DNA from: Bacteroides sp. 519
Lineage (GTDB): Bacteria > Bacteroidota > Bacteroidia > Bacteroidales > Bacteroidaceae
NCBI RefSeq assembly: GCF_010500955.1
Contig: NZ_QVMJ01000007.1
Coordinates: forward strand, 124,001-188,000
Direction of reading: 5' to 3'
Length of the DNA stretch: 64,000 bases
Positions 1 through 8,298 of this stretch are shown here, piece after piece; the first letter of the stretch is position 1, and the number at the start of each line of letters is the position of its first letter. A program made the position numbers and the translations under genes. The notes under the pieces are model-generated. The model worked only from the letters and a program-made list of their open reading frames with translations. It had not been told where the DNA came from and searched no databases.

Positions 1-628
1 CGTCGGATTTCTCGGCCAATAAACGATAACTATTATGACCTCCTGAGTAAAGAACATGACGGATATTTAACGCTTTTGCCACTTCAGCATCATGCAAGGT
101 GTCTCCAATAATCAGTACTTTATCCGGAACTAGTCCGTTTTCCTGCATGAGTTGTTTCCCGATCTGAATTTTTCCGGCAGCACAAATATCATTGGCTCCG
201 TATATACCATCAAATTTATCCGTTATTCCGAAATAATCGGTTTCTTTTTGTAGTGTGTGTTTTTGAGATGCAGATAAGATGTATTGTTTTATACCTGCTT
301 CGCAAACCATATTCAAAATAGAAAGCGCATCTGGGTTTAACTGTTTCTTATTTTCGTATTCCTGATATACTGTGTGATATTCCTGTGATATTTCTTCAAT
401 AGATTCTTTTTCAAAGTCAAATCCTATTTTACGATGAAAGGATTGCACCGGAAAGCAGAATAAATCTTTATATTGAGATAATGTTAGTATATCAAGATTC
501 CTGTTCACAAGCATCTTATTTATTACTTTCAGGTTAATCTCCACATCATCCAAAAGTGTTCCGTTCCAATCCCAAATCAAAGCATCTATACTTTTCAAAC
601 TCACACAATTATTTTCCTGTAGAATCAT
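1..628 (-). CDS. HAD-family hydrolase, phosphoglycolate phosphatase-like (3' end outside window)
   Basis: Reading the minus strand from an ATG at 628 gives about 209 codons open to the window edge. Near the N terminus there is a HAD motif I of the form DWNGTLLDD, where the first Asp would be the phospho-acceptor; the second acidic position is Asn, a variant seen in some Bacteroidota HAD phosphatases. Later come a motif II-like Ser (ILSAS), a Lys region (AAGKIQIGK) and a motif IV acidic pair in IIGDTLHDAEVA, so the fold is nearly complete and only the C-terminal tail is missing. Cytosolic phosphatase on a small phosphorylated metabolite; substrate not predictable. Family call is firm, the specific enzyme is not. 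Confidence 0.8.
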   Translation of the reverse strand, partial: MILQENNCVSLKSIDALIWDWNGTLLDDVEINLKVINKMLVNRNLDILTLSQYKDLFCFPVQSFHRKIGFDFEKESIEEISQEYHTVYQEYENKKQLNPDALSILNMVCEAGIKQYILSASQKHTLQKETDYFGITDKFDGIYGANDICAAGKIQIGKQLMQENGLVPDKVLIIGDTLHDAEVAKALNIRHVLYSGGHNSYRLLAEKSD

Positions 629-777
629 TGGTTTTATATTTTCCTTTTTCAATTTTAGTAAAAATGAATAAACACTATTAGATATCGCTTTAACTCCTTG
701 GCAAATGCTTAGTTTAGTGAATTCATCTTATAAGTAAATAAAATGCAAAGAGACAAATTGTTCTCAGCTTGAATTAG

Positions 778-1551
778 TTAAATTTTTTTCCCGATATAGA
801 ACACGTAGCCATAAAAGTCTTTATATTTATTGTATAAGCTTTCTTCATGGCGTTCGGAAGCTACCAGACTTTCAGCATTTTTATTGCCGGCATGCTTTTT
901 CAAAAACTCTTCCCGCGCTCTGTGGCTTGGAGCATAGAAATGCTCTGTCCAGCACTTTTCCGGTAAGATGAAAGTGGCGACCGGGACATATCCGGCTTTC
1001 TGCATCTGGGCAACCTTATTTGGAATAGTATCTATTTCGGGATAATTTGCCATCCAAAAATCGTTGATTTCTTCGGAACGTTCATCGGTAAACCACGAAA
1101 CCTCCGACACGGCGACATAGCCGTTTTTCTTCAAATACTGTTTCCATTCGTTCAGTCCTCGCTCAAAACCTATATTATAAATTGCACCTTCCGACCAGAT
1201 AAGGTCTAAGGATTCTTTCTCGAAAGGAAGATTATCCATTGAACCGACATTCCCTTTCACCCGGTCTTGCAGGCCGAGATATTCCACATTACGATTGAAA
1301 ATACGGATGAAGTCAGGAAACAGGTCAAGCCCTGTAATTTGTCCCGGAGTGTTCTGGGCGAGAGTCATCGTCTGGCCGCCTGTTCCACAGCCGAGGTCGG
1401 CAATGCAGGATTTATCGGTCAGATTGTCGATGAAGCTCAATGCTTTGAGGGTTACTTCCGGGCTGCCGGGGCCTTGACGTTCTACACTTGAAAAATATTC
1501 GCAGATCAGATTGAAATCGAAGTCGTGGATGGTTTTATTCTCGTTACTCAT
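778..1551 (-). CDS. Class I SAM-dependent methyltransferase
   Basis: 257 residues with a Rossmann-type SAM site: motif [12 protein letters not shown] (about residues 52-62), an acidic end to strand 2 (GLDLFPDF) and a post-motif [17 protein letters not shown] segment. The fold and length match the small-molecule methyltransferases (UbiE/Methyltransf_11/25 type) common in Bacteroidota and usually annotated only as class I methyltransferase. No signal peptide, so cytosolic. The substrate cannot be inferred. It is followed by the minus-strand HAD gene after about 150 bp, but nothing else links the two. A possible TAnnTTTG box lies about 80 bp upstream. Confidence 0.85.
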   Translation of the reverse strand: MSNENKTIHDFDFNLICEYFSSVERQGPGSPEVTLKALSFIDNLTDKSCIADLGCGTGGQTMTLAQNTPGQITGLDLFPDFIRIFNRNVEYLGLQDRVKGNVGSMDNLPFEKESLDLIWSEGAIYNIGFERGLNEWKQYLKKNGYVAVSEVSWFTDERSEEINDFWMANYPEIDTIPNKVAQMQKAGYVPVATFILPEKCWTEHFYAPSHRAREEFLKKHAGNKNAESLVASERHEESLYNKYKDFYGYVFYIGKKI

Positions 1552-1631
1552 GATGTTTAATATTATTGTTATGATAAACCATTCATATATATCTGGTCTT
1601 TATGAAGAGTACTATAAATTGTATTCATTTG

Positions 1632-1639
1632 CAAAAATA
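1632..1639 (-). promoter_or_regulatory. Possible -7 box (TATTTTTG) for the methyltransferase gene
   Basis: On the minus strand these bases read TATTTTTG, fitting the Bacteroidota -7 consensus TAnnTTTG. No clear TTTG -33 box is visible. A 9-bp inverted repeat (AAATGGGAA at 1646-1654, TTCCCATTT at 1672-1680) sits directly upstream and could be an operator or a hairpin. Confidence 0.35.
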
Positions 1640-1680
1640 GCATATAAATGGGAAGCAGTTGCTATTTTCTATTCCCATTT

Positions 1681-2135
1681 TAATAACAAACCCCACTCTA
1701 TCTCACGACAGTACGGGGTCTGAACAATGCTACCATAGATATAAGCCTAAATATTTAGGTTGTAAATATATGGGTAATATGGAGATTATTTCGTATCCTT
1801 GTATTGCAAGAGTCGCTCTTAATATATTGTTGAAAACGAAGCTAATCAGCGAATAATGATAGCTGGTTTCTAAATCGTTACCTATCTGCAAATTCAGTTT
1901 TGCAACACACTGGAACATACATAGTTAAAAGATTCTCTATATTTTTCCACATGACAAATAATATCTATTTTTACTTGCTTACTACATATATCTTTTATAC
2001 ATTTGTGAAGTATTGGAAATGACAATAGCATTGTCGGACAAAACGCCGAAAAAAGCACTATGTTCATTCATTTGCACGGTTGTTTTGACACTCTATAAGA
2101 TATTATAAATGTGGTAGTTACTGAAAGGTAAAACG
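1681..2135. other. AT-rich non-coding stretch, no recognised gene
   Basis: About 450 bp with only short ORFs. A 62-codon minus-strand ORF (1730-1918) has no recognisable domain and no start context, so it is not called. The stretch may belong to the accessory region that begins at the 15-bp repeat at 2136. Confidence 0.4.
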
Positions 2136-2150
2136 TTCTGGTGGCACCAC
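2136..2150. repeat. Left copy of a 15-bp direct repeat (candidate attachment site)
   Basis: TTCTGGTGGCACCAC here is repeated exactly and in the same orientation at 9169-9183. The two copies bracket the mobilization gene and the methyltransferase/GHKL/receiver/Vsr module. The core TGGTG-G-CACCA is palindromic around a central G, as expected for a recombinase core site. No integrase lies between the copies, so the element would be non-autonomous or a remnant. Confidence 0.5.
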
Positions 2151-2160
2151 CTTAAAAATC

Positions 2161-2193
2161 AAGCAGTTACATTAGGTTGTGACTGCTTTTTTT
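2161..2193 (+). terminator. Rho-independent terminator-like hairpin
   Basis: AAGCAGT (2161-2167) pairs with ACTGCTT (2182-2188) around a 14-nt loop and is followed by a run of T to 2193. It lies just inside the left direct repeat, so it could stop transcription crossing the left edge of the accessory block. Confidence 0.55.
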
Positions 2194-2253
2194 GTTATAA
2201 AAAGCCTCTATTCTACCCTATTTTCTATTGATTTATCACTGTTTTTAACTAGT

Positions 2254-2276
2254 TGTGTAAACCGCTGTGTAAACCG
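2254..2276. repeat. Tandem 11-bp repeat, 12-bp period
   Basis: TGTGTAAACCG occurs at 2254-2264 and 2266-2276. It lies immediately upstream of the gene remnant at 2285 and could be a protein-binding site (arm site, oriT-proximal site or operator). Its role is unknown. Confidence 0.5.
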
Positions 2277-2284
2277 GAAATTAA

Positions 2285-2419
2285 GATGGCTACAACATTT
2301 CCAATCAGAAGCTATTGAAATTAATCTCTCTGTATTCGGAGCTTGCCACTTGCGGAGTAATGGACGGCAAGCGGAAAGAGAACCTAAGAACCGAGATTAA
2401 CGACCTGATAAACGAGTAA
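2285..2419 (+). pseudogene. Chimeric remnant: DUF4248-like start joined to the tail of a BfmA/BtgA-type mobilization protein
   Basis: One frame starts at ATG 2286 and reads MATTFPIRSY before a stop; this resembles the first residues of DUF4248 proteins found on Bacteroides mobile elements. An overlapping frame, open from 2285 and ending at TAA 2417-2419, reads as the end of a small mobilization accessory protein (LYSELATCGVMDGKRKEN then LRTEINDLINE). That C terminus is typical of BfmA/BtgA-like proteins encoded directly before a relaxase, and here it ends 3 bp before the relaxase-like gene. The simplest reading is a deletion that fused the start of one gene to the end of another. Family names come from recollection of motifs, so confidence is moderate. 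Confidence 0.4.
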
Positions 2420-2422
2420 CCC

Positions 2423-3391
2423 ATGAATATAGATTTCCCGCCACCGTCCAAAGGCACATATAACAATGCAGGCAGTAGCAGAAAGCTGGCAAACTACCTC
2501 GAACATGAAGATATGGAACGCATGGAGCAAGGAATCTATACCGAAGGTTTTTTCAACCTGACAGATGATAATATCTACAAATCACAAGTTATAAAAGACA
2601 TAGATAGTAATATCGGTCAGCTATTAAAGACAGATGCCAAGTTTTACGCTATCCATGTCAGCCCGTCAGAAAAGGAACTTCGGGCAATGGGAAATACCGA
2701 ACAGGAACAAGTCGAAGCCATGAAGCGGTATATCCGGAAAGTGGTTATTCCTGAATATGCCAAAAACTTCAATAAAGGGCTATCGGCAGAGGATATAAAG
2801 ATTTACGGAAAGATACATTTCAGCCGTGACAGGTCAAACAACGAACTAAATATGCACTGTCATTTGATTGTCAGCCGTAAAGACCAATCTAATAAAAAGA
2901 AACTATCTCCGCTTACCAACCACAAGAATACCACGAAAGGAACGGTTCAGGGCGGTTTTGACAGGAAGAACCTGTTCCAACAGGCAGAACTGGGATTTGA
3001 CAAGTTATTTGGCTACGAACGGAAGCTAACCGAATCTTTTGAATACTACAACACAATAAAGAACGGAAGTATCTCCGACCAACTCAATATGCAGGAACGA
3101 CAGATTGCTGATGAAAGAAAAAATACAGATATGCAGACAGGCATTAGTTCCGGCAAGCAGGAAGAACTGACTGAAAACAAGGTTGCATATAAACAAGACG
3201 ACAAGCTTTCAAATATACAATCTGTAAATCAAGAAAATAAGAAAGAAGATAAACAATCTTTCAGCCTTCCTGATTTGGGTTTATCCTCCGTATTGGGCTT
3301 GCTTACTCCTGAACCCAACAACGGTAATGAAGAACAGCAAATCCCCATGAAAAGAAAAAAGAAGAAGCCGAAGCGGGGATTTAGGCGGTAA
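2423..3391 (+). CDS. Mobilization protein / relaxase-like (DUF5712-type)
   Basis: 322 residues. Residues 1-200 are the conserved part: an N-terminal block (PPPSKGTYNNAGSSRKLANY), a VSPSEKEL segment, and a metal-site motif of relaxase type, MHCHLIVSR at about residues 145-153. The C-terminal third is low-complexity, charged and Gln/Lys-rich, ending in a basic tail (KRKKKKPKRGFRR) suited to DNA binding. This matches the second, relaxase-like gene of small mobilizable elements of Bacteroides. It would nick oriT and lead DNA into a recipient when a helper conjugative element is present. The preceding accessory gene is only a remnant (2285-2419), so mobilization may be impaired. Catalytic tyrosine not assigned. 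Confidence 0.7.
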   Translation: MNIDFPPPSKGTYNNAGSSRKLANYLEHEDMERMEQGIYTEGFFNLTDDNIYKSQVIKDIDSNIGQLLKTDAKFYAIHVSPSEKELRAMGNTEQEQVEAMKRYIRKVVIPEYAKNFNKGLSAEDIKIYGKIHFSRDRSNNELNMHCHLIVSRKDQSNKKKLSPLTNHKNTTKGTVQGGFDRKNLFQQAELGFDKLFGYERKLTESFEYYNTIKNGSISDQLNMQERQIADERKNTDMQTGISSGKQEELTENKVAYKQDDKLSNIQSVNQENKKEDKQSFSLPDLGLSSVLGLLTPEPNNGNEEQQIPMKRKKKKPKRGFRR

Positions 3392-3752
3392 CAATCCATT
3401 TTAGATTTGTGAAACAAGGTATATTCCAAGTCTGAAACAGCAATGCCAAGCCCTTCGGGTTTTAGAAGATTTCTTCCTTTTCGCTCACGAAAAGAGTAAA
3501 TCTACTAAAAGCATTGCTTTATTCAGCCTTTCCATAAGAGAGGTGTTTAACAAATTTAAAAAGGAAAATATGATTGGAGAAGTTTAGATATGCGTATTAT
3601 TCTCTAAGTTAAAGGTGTTGATTTTATAATCAATTAGCAAACAGATCGATAAGAAATGAAAGAACTCTGAAGAAACAATAGTTTTAGCTATGAGGAAATG
3701 CATAAAGACATAAACACCTTTCCCTCTCGATAAAGATAAAATGCTAATATTC
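3392..3752. other. Non-coding gap after the mobilization gene, with a hairpin
   Basis: No gene seen. A 7-bp stem (CTTTTCG 3477-3483, CGAAAAG 3488-3494, 4-nt loop) lies about 90 bp after the mobilization stop. The segment from 3407 to 3540 looks like the conserved 3' flank of Bacteroides mobilization genes and may hold oriT-related sequence, but no nick site could be identified. Confidence 0.4.
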
Positions 3753-3776
3753 TGCGATATAAAAAGAAATATCGCA
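3753..3776. promoter_or_regulatory. Inverted repeat upstream of the methyltransferase promoter (candidate operator)
   Basis: TGCGATAT (3753-3760) and ATATCGCA (3769-3776) form perfect 8-bp arms around an 8-bp spacer. The site ends 3 bp before the probable -33 box, a common place for an activator or autoregulator. The downstream operon encodes a receiver protein, but that protein has no recognisable DNA-binding domain, so the ligand of this site is open. Confidence 0.45.
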
Positions 3777-3779
3777 TCC

Positions 3780-3811
3780 CTTGACTATACAGATTATTTT
3801 GACTAATTTTG
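3780..3811 (+). promoter_or_regulatory. Promoter of the methyltransferase/GHKL/receiver operon
   Basis: CTTG (3780-3783, -33-like) and TAATTTTG (3804-3811, matching the -7 consensus TAnnTTTG) are separated by 20 bp, the expected Bacteroidota spacing. The ATG follows 20 bp downstream, implying a short leader. Confidence 0.6.
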
Positions 3812-3831
3812 CAAATTGAGAAATTATTTGT

Positions 3832-5079
3832 ATGATGGGTGATTTGAGACCAATTTATATCGATCTATTTGCAGGTTGCGGAGGACTTTCTGAAGGGTTT
3901 ATTCAGTCAGGGTTTACACCTATTGCACATGTTGAAATGAACAAAGATGCATGTGATACCCTAAGAACCAGATCTGTATATCATTATCTGAAATCGCAAA
4001 ATAAAGCAGAACTATACACAAATTATTTGAAAGGGCTGATTGATAGAAACACCTTATGGAGTTATGCTCCTCTTTCTGTTATTGAGTCTGTGATCAATAA
4101 GGAAATTTCAGAAGATAGTTTATGTGAAATATTTGATAAGATAGATAATTCTTTAGGCAATCGAGCTGTAGATGTAATTATTGGAGGGCCTCCATGTCAA
4201 GCATATTCTATTGTTGGGAGGTCACGAGATCCTGAAAAGATGAAAAGGGATCCAAGAAATTTTTTATACAAATATTATGTTCAATTTTTAAAAAGATACC
4301 AACCGAAAATATTTGTATTTGAGAATGTGCCAGGAATCCTGTCTGCAAAAAATGGAGTACATCTGGATAATATCTTTAATGCAGTTAGGAAAGCTGGGTA
4401 TGAATTGGAAATTCCAAAGAAAAAATTTCTGAATGCTAAGGATTTTAATGTATTACAAGATAGGAAAAGAGTTATTATAATAGGGTGGAAAAAGGAGTTA
4501 AGTTTGAGCTATCCGGATTTTGAAGAAAAAGAACCCCAATACGAAATCTTAAGAGATTTATTCTCAGATCTAAAAAAACTCAAAAATGGACAAGGGTCTT
4601 TAGGACTTGCTCCTTATGAAAAAGAGGCAACCGCATATCTTAAAATGTCCCGAATACGAAATGGTTTAGATTTTACCACTCAACATATTGCCCGCCCGAA
4701 CAATGATAATGATTTAGAAATATATAGGTTGGCTGTTGAAGAATGGAACAATGGAAGACGTTTAAATTATTCCGAATTACCACGAAAATTGATTACTCAT
4801 TCAAATACAAATGTTTTCACAAACCGTTTTCAAGTAGTAAATGGGAGAGGAATATCACATACTGTCGTTGCACATATTGCCATGGATGGACATTACTATA
4901 TTCATCCAGACAAAACACAAAATCGTTCTATTACTGTAAGAGAAGCTGCTAGGATTCAATCTTTTCCAGATGATTATTTTTTTGAAGGCAGCAGAACTGC
5001 GGCATTTAAACAAATAGGGAATGCAGTTCCTGTATTAATGGCAGAAGGCATTGCAAATAAAATTAAAGAAATGCTATGA
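3832..5079 (+). CDS. DNA (cytosine-5)-methyltransferase, type II
   Basis: 415 residues with the ordered C5-methylase motifs: I (DLFAGCGGLSEGF, residues 11-23), IV with catalytic Cys122 in GGPPCQAYS, VI (ENVPG, about 164-168), VIII (QDRKRV, about 208-213), a variable target-recognition region, then IX/X ending in QIGNAVP near residue 398. About 100 residues lie between motifs I and IV, somewhat more than usual. It would methylate one cytosine in a short target; the sequence recognised cannot be read from the protein. It is the first gene of a three-gene operon: the stop overlaps the next start by 4 bp. Codon and base use are AT-rich compared with the flanking efflux and PUL genes, suggesting acquisition. 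An alternative start at the second Met (3835) is equally possible. Confidence 0.93.
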   Translation: MMGDLRPIYIDLFAGCGGLSEGFIQSGFTPIAHVEMNKDACDTLRTRSVYHYLKSQNKAELYTNYLKGLIDRNTLWSYAPLSVIESVINKEISEDSLCEIFDKIDNSLGNRAVDVIIGGPPCQAYSIVGRSRDPEKMKRDPRNFLYKYYVQFLKRYQPKIFVFENVPGILSAKNGVHLDNIFNAVRKAGYELEIPKKKFLNAKDFNVLQDRKRVIIIGWKKELSLSYPDFEEKEPQYEILRDLFSDLKKLKNGQGSLGLAPYEKEATAYLKMSRIRNGLDFTTQHIARPNNDNDLEIYRLAVEEWNNGRRLNYSELPRKLITHSNTNVFTNRFQVVNGRGISHTVVAHIAMDGHYYIHPDKTQNRSITVREAARIQSFPDDYFFEGSRTAAFKQIGNAVPVLMAEGIANKIKEML

Positions 5080-7202
5080 GTGAAGAACATAATAAAGGAG
5101 AATTCATTTTTAAGCCTAGAGCTCGATTGATAAAAACAATAGGCGAAGAGTTAATAAGTAACGATAATGTTGCTATAGTTGAATTGGTTAAAAATAGCTA
5201 CGATGCATTTTCCTCTATCGTTGAAATATCCTTCGATGGGATTGTTAATGAAAAGTTAGAAGGAAGAAAAATAAAAAAATATATTGCAAAAGAAGGTGCG
5301 TCAATAATTATTTACGACGAAGGAGTTGGGATGGATTTTAAAACTATCCAATCCGCTTGGATGGAACCTGCTACAAATTTCAAGAAAAAAGAAGAGAATA
5401 AAAATCCAAATCGAAAATTTACAGGAGAGAAGGGGATAGGACGTTTCGCATCCGCCAAATTAGCAGCCCATTTAGAACTAATAACAAAGCAAAAAAATAA
5501 AGACGAAATCGTTGTTCATTTTAATTGGGACGATTTTTCAGATGAGGACAATTATCTGGAAAACATCAAAATTAATTGGGAGATTAGAAAACCCATTGAA
5601 CTAAAGAATAGTGGAACCATACTTAAATTAACCAATCTCAATAATGATTGGGATGAAGACAAAATTAGAGAGTTGAGAATCACACTTTCTCGTCTTTTAA
5701 ATCCAATTGTTCCTAACGAAGATTTTTTGATCAGTGTAAATGTCCCTAATGAACTTGATAAAAGTTTAGCAAGTTTAATTGAGAGACCTGAAACACTCAA
5801 TAAACCTGATTATTATATAAAGGGTAAAATAACAACAGAAGGAAGACCGTCAAATTTTATCTTTTTCAGTAAAAATAAGGGAGTTGAAGAGTTGCTGAGT
5901 TTTGGGGAGAAAGAATTTAAGTTAAAAGATCCTATTCGAGAGTCAATTGCTGGTCCCTTTGATTTTGAATTTAGGATATGGAATAGAGATGACTTAGCGA
6001 GATTGTCGAAAGAAATCAACTCTACAATAAAAAATATCAAAAAAGATTTGGATGATCTTTCTGGTATCAGCATTTACCGAGATAATGTTCGAGTGCTTCC
6101 TTATGGAAATAAAAATAATGATTGGGCTAGATTAGATATACGAAGAGTCAATAATCCAACACTTAGACTTAGCAATAACCAAATTGTCGGATATGTTTCT
6201 ATCGGTTTAGATAGTAATCCTTTGTTGAAAGACCAAAGCAATAGAGAAGGGATTGTGGAAGGACAGGCTCTTGAAGACGTTAAAGACTTAATAAAGTTAA
6301 TTCTTAATGAAGTTGAACAACGGAGGTATAACGAGCGTCCAAGAGAAAATGATCAGAAGACTATTGTTCGAGAAAGTTTATTTGAAAGGTTTTCTTTACA
6401 GTCTTTATCAACTCTTGTTAAACAGAATATCCCTTCTAACAAATTAGTAATTGATGCAGTAGAAAAAAAAGATGCTGAAATTAAAGAAGGGATAGGTAAA
6501 GTTCAAGAAGTAATTTCCAGATATAGACGACTAACCACTTTGGGACAGTTAATTGATGCCGTAGTACACGACGGAGGAAATTATCTTAATAAAATTGACA
6601 TGCAATCTCATTTAATAATTAAGACCCTTAAAAAAACTGATTGTCAAAAAGAAGAAATACTTGAACTGGTTTCCAATATTCAAAATCTCAGAAAGGATTT
6701 TGCTCAATTATTTAGAAGGATAGAGCCTTTTGGCGGAAGAAAGCGAGGACGTCCAAAAGTTGTAACTGTAGAAGATGTCATTAGGGATCAGTTTTTACTA
6801 TATCATACAGACCTTTCGAGATTGAATATTCAGTATGAGATTTCTGATACAAAAAACTCTGTCACAATAGATGAAGCCGAATTAGGAATCATCATTATGA
6901 ATTTAATACAGAATTCAATTTATTGGCTGGAGAATACAGAGACTCAAAGACAAATTATTGTTGAGGTTATTAAGGGTGAAAATGAATTGTCGATAATATT
7001 CAGTGATAATGGTCCAGGAATAAAAACAGGAAATGAAGACAGTATTTTTGAGCCATATTTTAGCACAAAACCTGATGGAATTGGGCTTGGTTTGGCTATA
7101 GTTGGGGAGTTGATTTCAGAATACAATGGAGATTTCATGTTGATTAATAACGGGCCTTTGGATGGAGCAAACTTTAAAATAACTTTTAGATACAGAATAT
7201 GA
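5076..7202 (+). CDS. Dual-GHKL ATPase: MORC/Hsp90-like N-terminal domain plus histidine-kinase-like C-terminal domain
   Basis: 708 residues. The N-terminal GHKL ATPase has an N box ELVKNSYDA (36-44), a G1 box DEGVG (81-85) and a G2 box GEKGIGRF (117-124), the pattern of MutL/Hsp90/MORC ATPases. Near residue 497 is an H-box-like segment, GQLIDAVVHDGGNYLNK, in the position of a histidine-kinase dimerisation helix. It is followed by a second ATP-binding domain with N box NLIQNSIYWLEN (about 609-620), DNGPGI (about 644) and GIGLGLAIV (about 667). Start and stop overlap the neighbouring genes by 4 bp each, so translation is coupled. MutL/MORC-type ATPases are known beside restriction-modification genes; here the second domain and the adjacent receiver protein also suggest phosphotransfer. 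No membrane segment or sensor domain, so cytosolic. Confidence 0.8.
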   Translation: MSEEHNKGEFIFKPRARLIKTIGEELISNDNVAIVELVKNSYDAFSSIVEISFDGIVNEKLEGRKIKKYIAKEGASIIIYDEGVGMDFKTIQSAWMEPATNFKKKEENKNPNRKFTGEKGIGRFASAKLAAHLELITKQKNKDEIVVHFNWDDFSDEDNYLENIKINWEIRKPIELKNSGTILKLTNLNNDWDEDKIRELRITLSRLLNPIVPNEDFLISVNVPNELDKSLASLIERPETLNKPDYYIKGKITTEGRPSNFIFFSKNKGVEELLSFGEKEFKLKDPIRESIAGPFDFEFRIWNRDDLARLSKEINSTIKNIKKDLDDLSGISIYRDNVRVLPYGNKNNDWARLDIRRVNNPTLRLSNNQIVGYVSIGLDSNPLLKDQSNREGIVEGQALEDVKDLIKLILNEVEQRRYNERPRENDQKTIVRESLFERFSLQSLSTLVKQNIPSNKLVIDAVEKKDAEIKEGIGKVQEVISRYRRLTTLGQLIDAVVHDGGNYLNKIDMQSHLIIKTLKKTDCQKEEILELVSNIQNLRKDFAQLFRRIEPFGGRKRGRPKVVTVEDVIRDQFLLYHTDLSRLNIQYEISDTKNSVTIDEAELGIIIMNLIQNSIYWLENTETQRQIIVEVIKGENELSIIFSDNGPGIKTGNEDSIFEPYFSTKPDGIGLGLAIVGELISEYNGDFMLINNGPLDGANFKITFRYRI

Positions 7203-8290
7203 GCGAATTAAAATTGTTATATGTCGAAGATGACAAAAGTAATCGGGAAGATTTAGAAAAAATATTAGATGGAGATAAAATAGGAGAGTATACGATTTCC
7301 ATGGAATCTGTTGATACTTTTGAAAATGCAATTGATATAATTGAATCGAAAGCATACCATATTATAATACTAGACCTTTTTAAGGGAAACCCTCAGCAAG
7401 GAGGAAAAGAGGAGGGGTTAGATATTTTAACTAAAATACAACAGAATTTTTTTGTTCCTGTAATATTCTACTCAGGAAATACAAAGCACGTACAGGATCT
7501 TAAGTCTCAGATTGTTGGAGTTGTGACAAAAGGAGACGAAGGTGTTGAAGGCTTAAAAACAGAAATTGGACGACTAGTACAATCAAATCTCCCTTTTCTA
7601 AAAGATCGTGTACATGAATACTTGGAAAGTGAATTTAAGACTTATTTTTGGGATATTATTCACAATCAAAGAGACAAATTTAAGCCGGAAGCTAATGATT
7701 TTTCTTTAGGGTATTTGATGTTACGGAAATTCAGCACATCTTTATCCAAAGAAAAGATATCACAAGTTATTAAAAATGGGGAAAGTAAAGACAAAGTACA
7801 CCCTATGGAATTTTATCTGTATCCTACAGATGTAAAATTAGAATTTGAGAGTGGTGAGATTTTACAAAAAGGTAAAGATGTGTATGTAATTTTAACTCCT
7901 AGTTGTGATTTCATAGAGGATCTAGGCACAAAAAGAGTACGAAGCGTAGGAAAAGTCCTGTTGGCAAAGACAAGCTTATTAAGCCAGAATGATTCCTATA
8001 TAAAATACACAACCTCAAAAACAGAAAGTAATAAAAATAGATTAATGAGGCTCATTGAGTCACGCAAAGGTGATCGTTTTTTCTTTTTACCTCAGACACC
8101 TTTTATTGAAAACCGAATAATTGATTTCCAAGATAAAGAGATGGTCGATTATGGTAAGTTGAAAGATTTTTACCGTATTGCCAAGTTAGACAGCCCTTTT
8201 GCTGAATCAATGATTTCAAGTTTTATCAGATATTATAATCGAATAGGCTACCCTGATATTGATAGTGATTTAATAATAAGAAATTTGTAG
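7199..8290 (+). CDS. Receiver-domain protein with an uncharacterised C-terminal domain
   Basis: 363 residues. Residues 1-125 form a CheY-like receiver with the acidic pair D11/D12, phospho-acceptor D59 (ILDLF), S92 (YSGN) and K111 (VTKGD), so it should be phosphorylatable; its likely donor is the GHKL/kinase protein whose stop codon it overlaps by 4 bp. Residues about 130-363 match no family I recognise. They contain a LTPSCDFIEDL segment (around residues 229-239) with conserved-looking Cys and Asp, then a basic stretch. No helix-turn-helix is evident, so it is unlikely to be a plain transcription factor; an effector or a partner of the methyltransferase or Vsr protein is possible. It ends 8 bp before the convergent Vsr gene. 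Confidence 0.7.
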   Translation: MSELKLLYVEDDKSNREDLEKILDGDKIGEYTISMESVDTFENAIDIIESKAYHIIILDLFKGNPQQGGKEEGLDILTKIQQNFFVPVIFYSGNTKHVQDLKSQIVGVVTKGDEGVEGLKTEIGRLVQSNLPFLKDRVHEYLESEFKTYFWDIIHNQRDKFKPEANDFSLGYLMLRKFSTSLSKEKISQVIKNGESKDKVHPMEFYLYPTDVKLEFESGEILQKGKDVYVILTPSCDFIEDLGTKRVRSVGKVLLAKTSLLSQNDSYIKYTTSKTESNKNRLMRLIESRKGDRFFFLPQTPFIENRIIDFQDKEMVDYGKLKDFYRIAKLDSPFAESMISSFIRYYNRIGYPDIDSDLIIRNL

Positions 8291-8298
8291 AGTTTCAA

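Noticed and set aside
1730..1918. 62-codon minus-strand ORF
   Set aside because: No recognisable domain, promoter or ribosome-binding context.
2179..2400. 73-codon plus-strand ORF as a gene
   Set aside because: It crosses the tandem repeat and uses a frame other than the mobilization-protein remnant.
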